Part shown: piece after piece, positions 63,054-64,000 of the stretch | Numbering within the stretch: the stretch's first letter is position 1 | Layout: each line of letters starts with the position of its first letter | Notes under the pieces: generated by a model | What the model was told of the DNA's origin: nothing | What the model saw: only the letters and a program-made list of their open reading frames with translations | The model's database searches: none | Source of the DNA: Asticcacaulis sp. UBA2476 | GTDB lineage: Bacteria; Pseudomonadota; Alphaproteobacteria; Caulobacterales; Caulobacteraceae | Length of the DNA: 64,000 nucleotides | Direction: 5' to 3' | Assembly (NCBI GenBank): GCA_002342035.1 | Contig: DDPE01000035.1 | Location: 19,505-83,504 of the forward strand | Program-made: the position numbers and the translations under genes

Positions 63054-64000
63054 CTAGATAGGTTCACCGGGCGGGATGCGGACATCATAGCGCCCGCTGG
63101 CCAGCAGAGCCTTCATGGCGTCGGGATCGGCAATCAGCTCCGCAAGCCAGGCATCCTGCGCGCCTTGCAGAGCGTCTTTCGACTTTGATTTTTTGAGCTT
63201 GTCGCCCAGCGCCTTAAGGCGGCCTGAGACCACCGCCGCGGATACCGGCGACAGCACCGCGTCATTACGTCCGGCAATCGCCCCCGGGGTCGTGCCCAGT
63301 GCCACGCCGTTGATATGCCGCGCCAGCATCAGCACCGTGCGCATCTGCACCCGCCGCGCCGCCTCGGCCTCCATCGGTGTGCTGACGGAAGGGGCAAACA
63401 CCGCCGTTATGACGCGGTCGAGTACGGCCTCCAGCTTAAGCGCCTCACCGTCACGCACCTCTGCCACCGCCAGCCGGTTGAGCCGCTCCGGCGCAAACAA
63501 AGCCGACAGGGTCACTTCGGCAGCGGTTTCGGTGGCAACGCCCGGATCGAACGACCGGCCCATGCGCGAACCAAAGATTTCCGTCTCATACTGCGGATCG
63601 GCATCGCCCGTGGTCTGGGCCGCCAGCAGTTTCAGTTGCGCATCGCTTAAGATCAGTTCCGAGGGTTTAAGTGTGGCAATCAGGGCCTCCAGCGCCGCCG
63701 ATTGCTGTGAGATCGGCACCGGCGTCAGCACGGCTTCCGCCCCGCCGCCCTTGACCGGATAGGCGTAGTCCGTGCCGCCAATCAGCTTGGCCGTCGCCGA
63801 CACCTGATAGCGATGGAGCAGGAACACCGGCACCAGACGACGGCGCAGTTCATTGACCGCCACGCCATCAGGCAGACTGTTCAAGCCAAAATCATCGAGC
63901 GCAATCCGGCGCACCTGCATCAGGTGGGTGATCTCTGTCACCGGATCAGCGCCATTGTCCCATGAACTGGCATAGGGGTTGCCGGTCGAATCCGCGCGTC
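63054..64000 (-). CDS. Zinc-dependent metalloprotease, C-terminal part (5' end outside window)
   Basis: The C-terminal portion (about 314 codons) of a large secreted zinc metalloprotease of the DUF4953/DUF5117 type. The frame is open to the window edge, so the gene starts beyond 64000; the GTG at 63941 is only an internal codon. Recognisable family stretches are DPVTEITHLMQVRRIALDDFG, read in part as THLMQVRRIALDDFG, then RLVPVFLLHRYQVSATAKLIGG. The HExxH zinc site would lie in the missing part. Confidence 0.8.
   Translation of the reverse strand, partial: RADSTGNPYASSWDNGADPVTEITHLMQVRRIALDDFGLNSLPDGVAVNELRRRLVPVFLLHRYQVSATAKLIGGTDYAYPVKGGGAEAVLTPVPISQQSAALEALIATLKPSELILSDAQLKLLAAQTTGDADPQYETEIFGSRMGRSFDPGVATETAAEVTLSALFAPERLNRLAVAEVRDGEALKLEAVLDRVITAVFAPSVSTPMEAEAARRVQMRTVLMLARHINGVALGTTPGAIAGRNDAVLSPVSAAVVSGRLKALGDKLKKSKSKDALQGAQDAWLAELIADPDAMKALLASGRYDVRIPPGEPI

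Overview
The window looks like the chromosome of a GC-rich alphaproteobacterium of the Caulobacteraceae, most likely Asticcacaulis or a close relative. The evidence is a circularly permuted two-piece tmRNA gene with a Caulobacter-like tag, an alpha-type SspB adaptor, a CtrA-type TTAA-N7-TTAA box in front of fliQ, a sigma-54 promoter in front of flgF, DUF6468 and MotE-like genes behind fliM, and many exported carbohydrate-active enzymes. This is judged from the sequence alone.

Positions 0.7-18.9 kb are a flagellar region in several operons: fliQ-fliR-flhB, flgB-flgC-fliE diverging from fliO-fliP, then (after a membrane protein and an SPFH protein) fliL-fliM-DUF6468-motE-like-TPR on the minus strand, diverging from flgF-flgG-flgA-flgH. 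A SdpR-type ArsR repressor with a membrane partner and a few lower-GC orphan genes are inserted. A 116 bp double-hairpin repeat closes the region.

Positions 19-28 kb hold a TonB receptor with a DUF2292 gene, the permuted ssrA followed by three look-alike hairpins, a globin-coupled chemoreceptor, a CE15-like esterase, sspB and a large serine hydrolase. Positions 28.3-30 kb hold a compact four-gene minus-strand cassette: a 59 aa protein, a deoxyribosyltransferase/TIR-like protein, a RusA-type resolvase and a 135 aa unknown. It is the best candidate for an undescribed system. Positions 30-39 kb are mostly housekeeping: cyclophilin, UvrD/PcrA, RHH and DUF4169 proteins, YccF, an esterase, a GIN-domain protein, a PH-domain protein and fumarase.

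Positions 39.5-44.3 kb encode an arabinan-degrading pair (GH127, GH51), a second copy of the intergenic repeat, and Cu/Zn superoxide dismutase behind a Fur-like box. Then come a SYLF protein, a stand-alone M23 domain, OsmC, an AlkB-like protein, an autotransporter and an alkaline phosphatase. Positions 51.8-57.2 kb are a C4-dicarboxylate module (dctD, dctB, dctA and a TorF-type porin); its DctD has lost the GAFTGA loop and the dctA promoter shows no sigma-54 element. SURF1 and the cyoABCD quinol oxidase operon follow, and the window ends inside a zinc metalloprotease gene.
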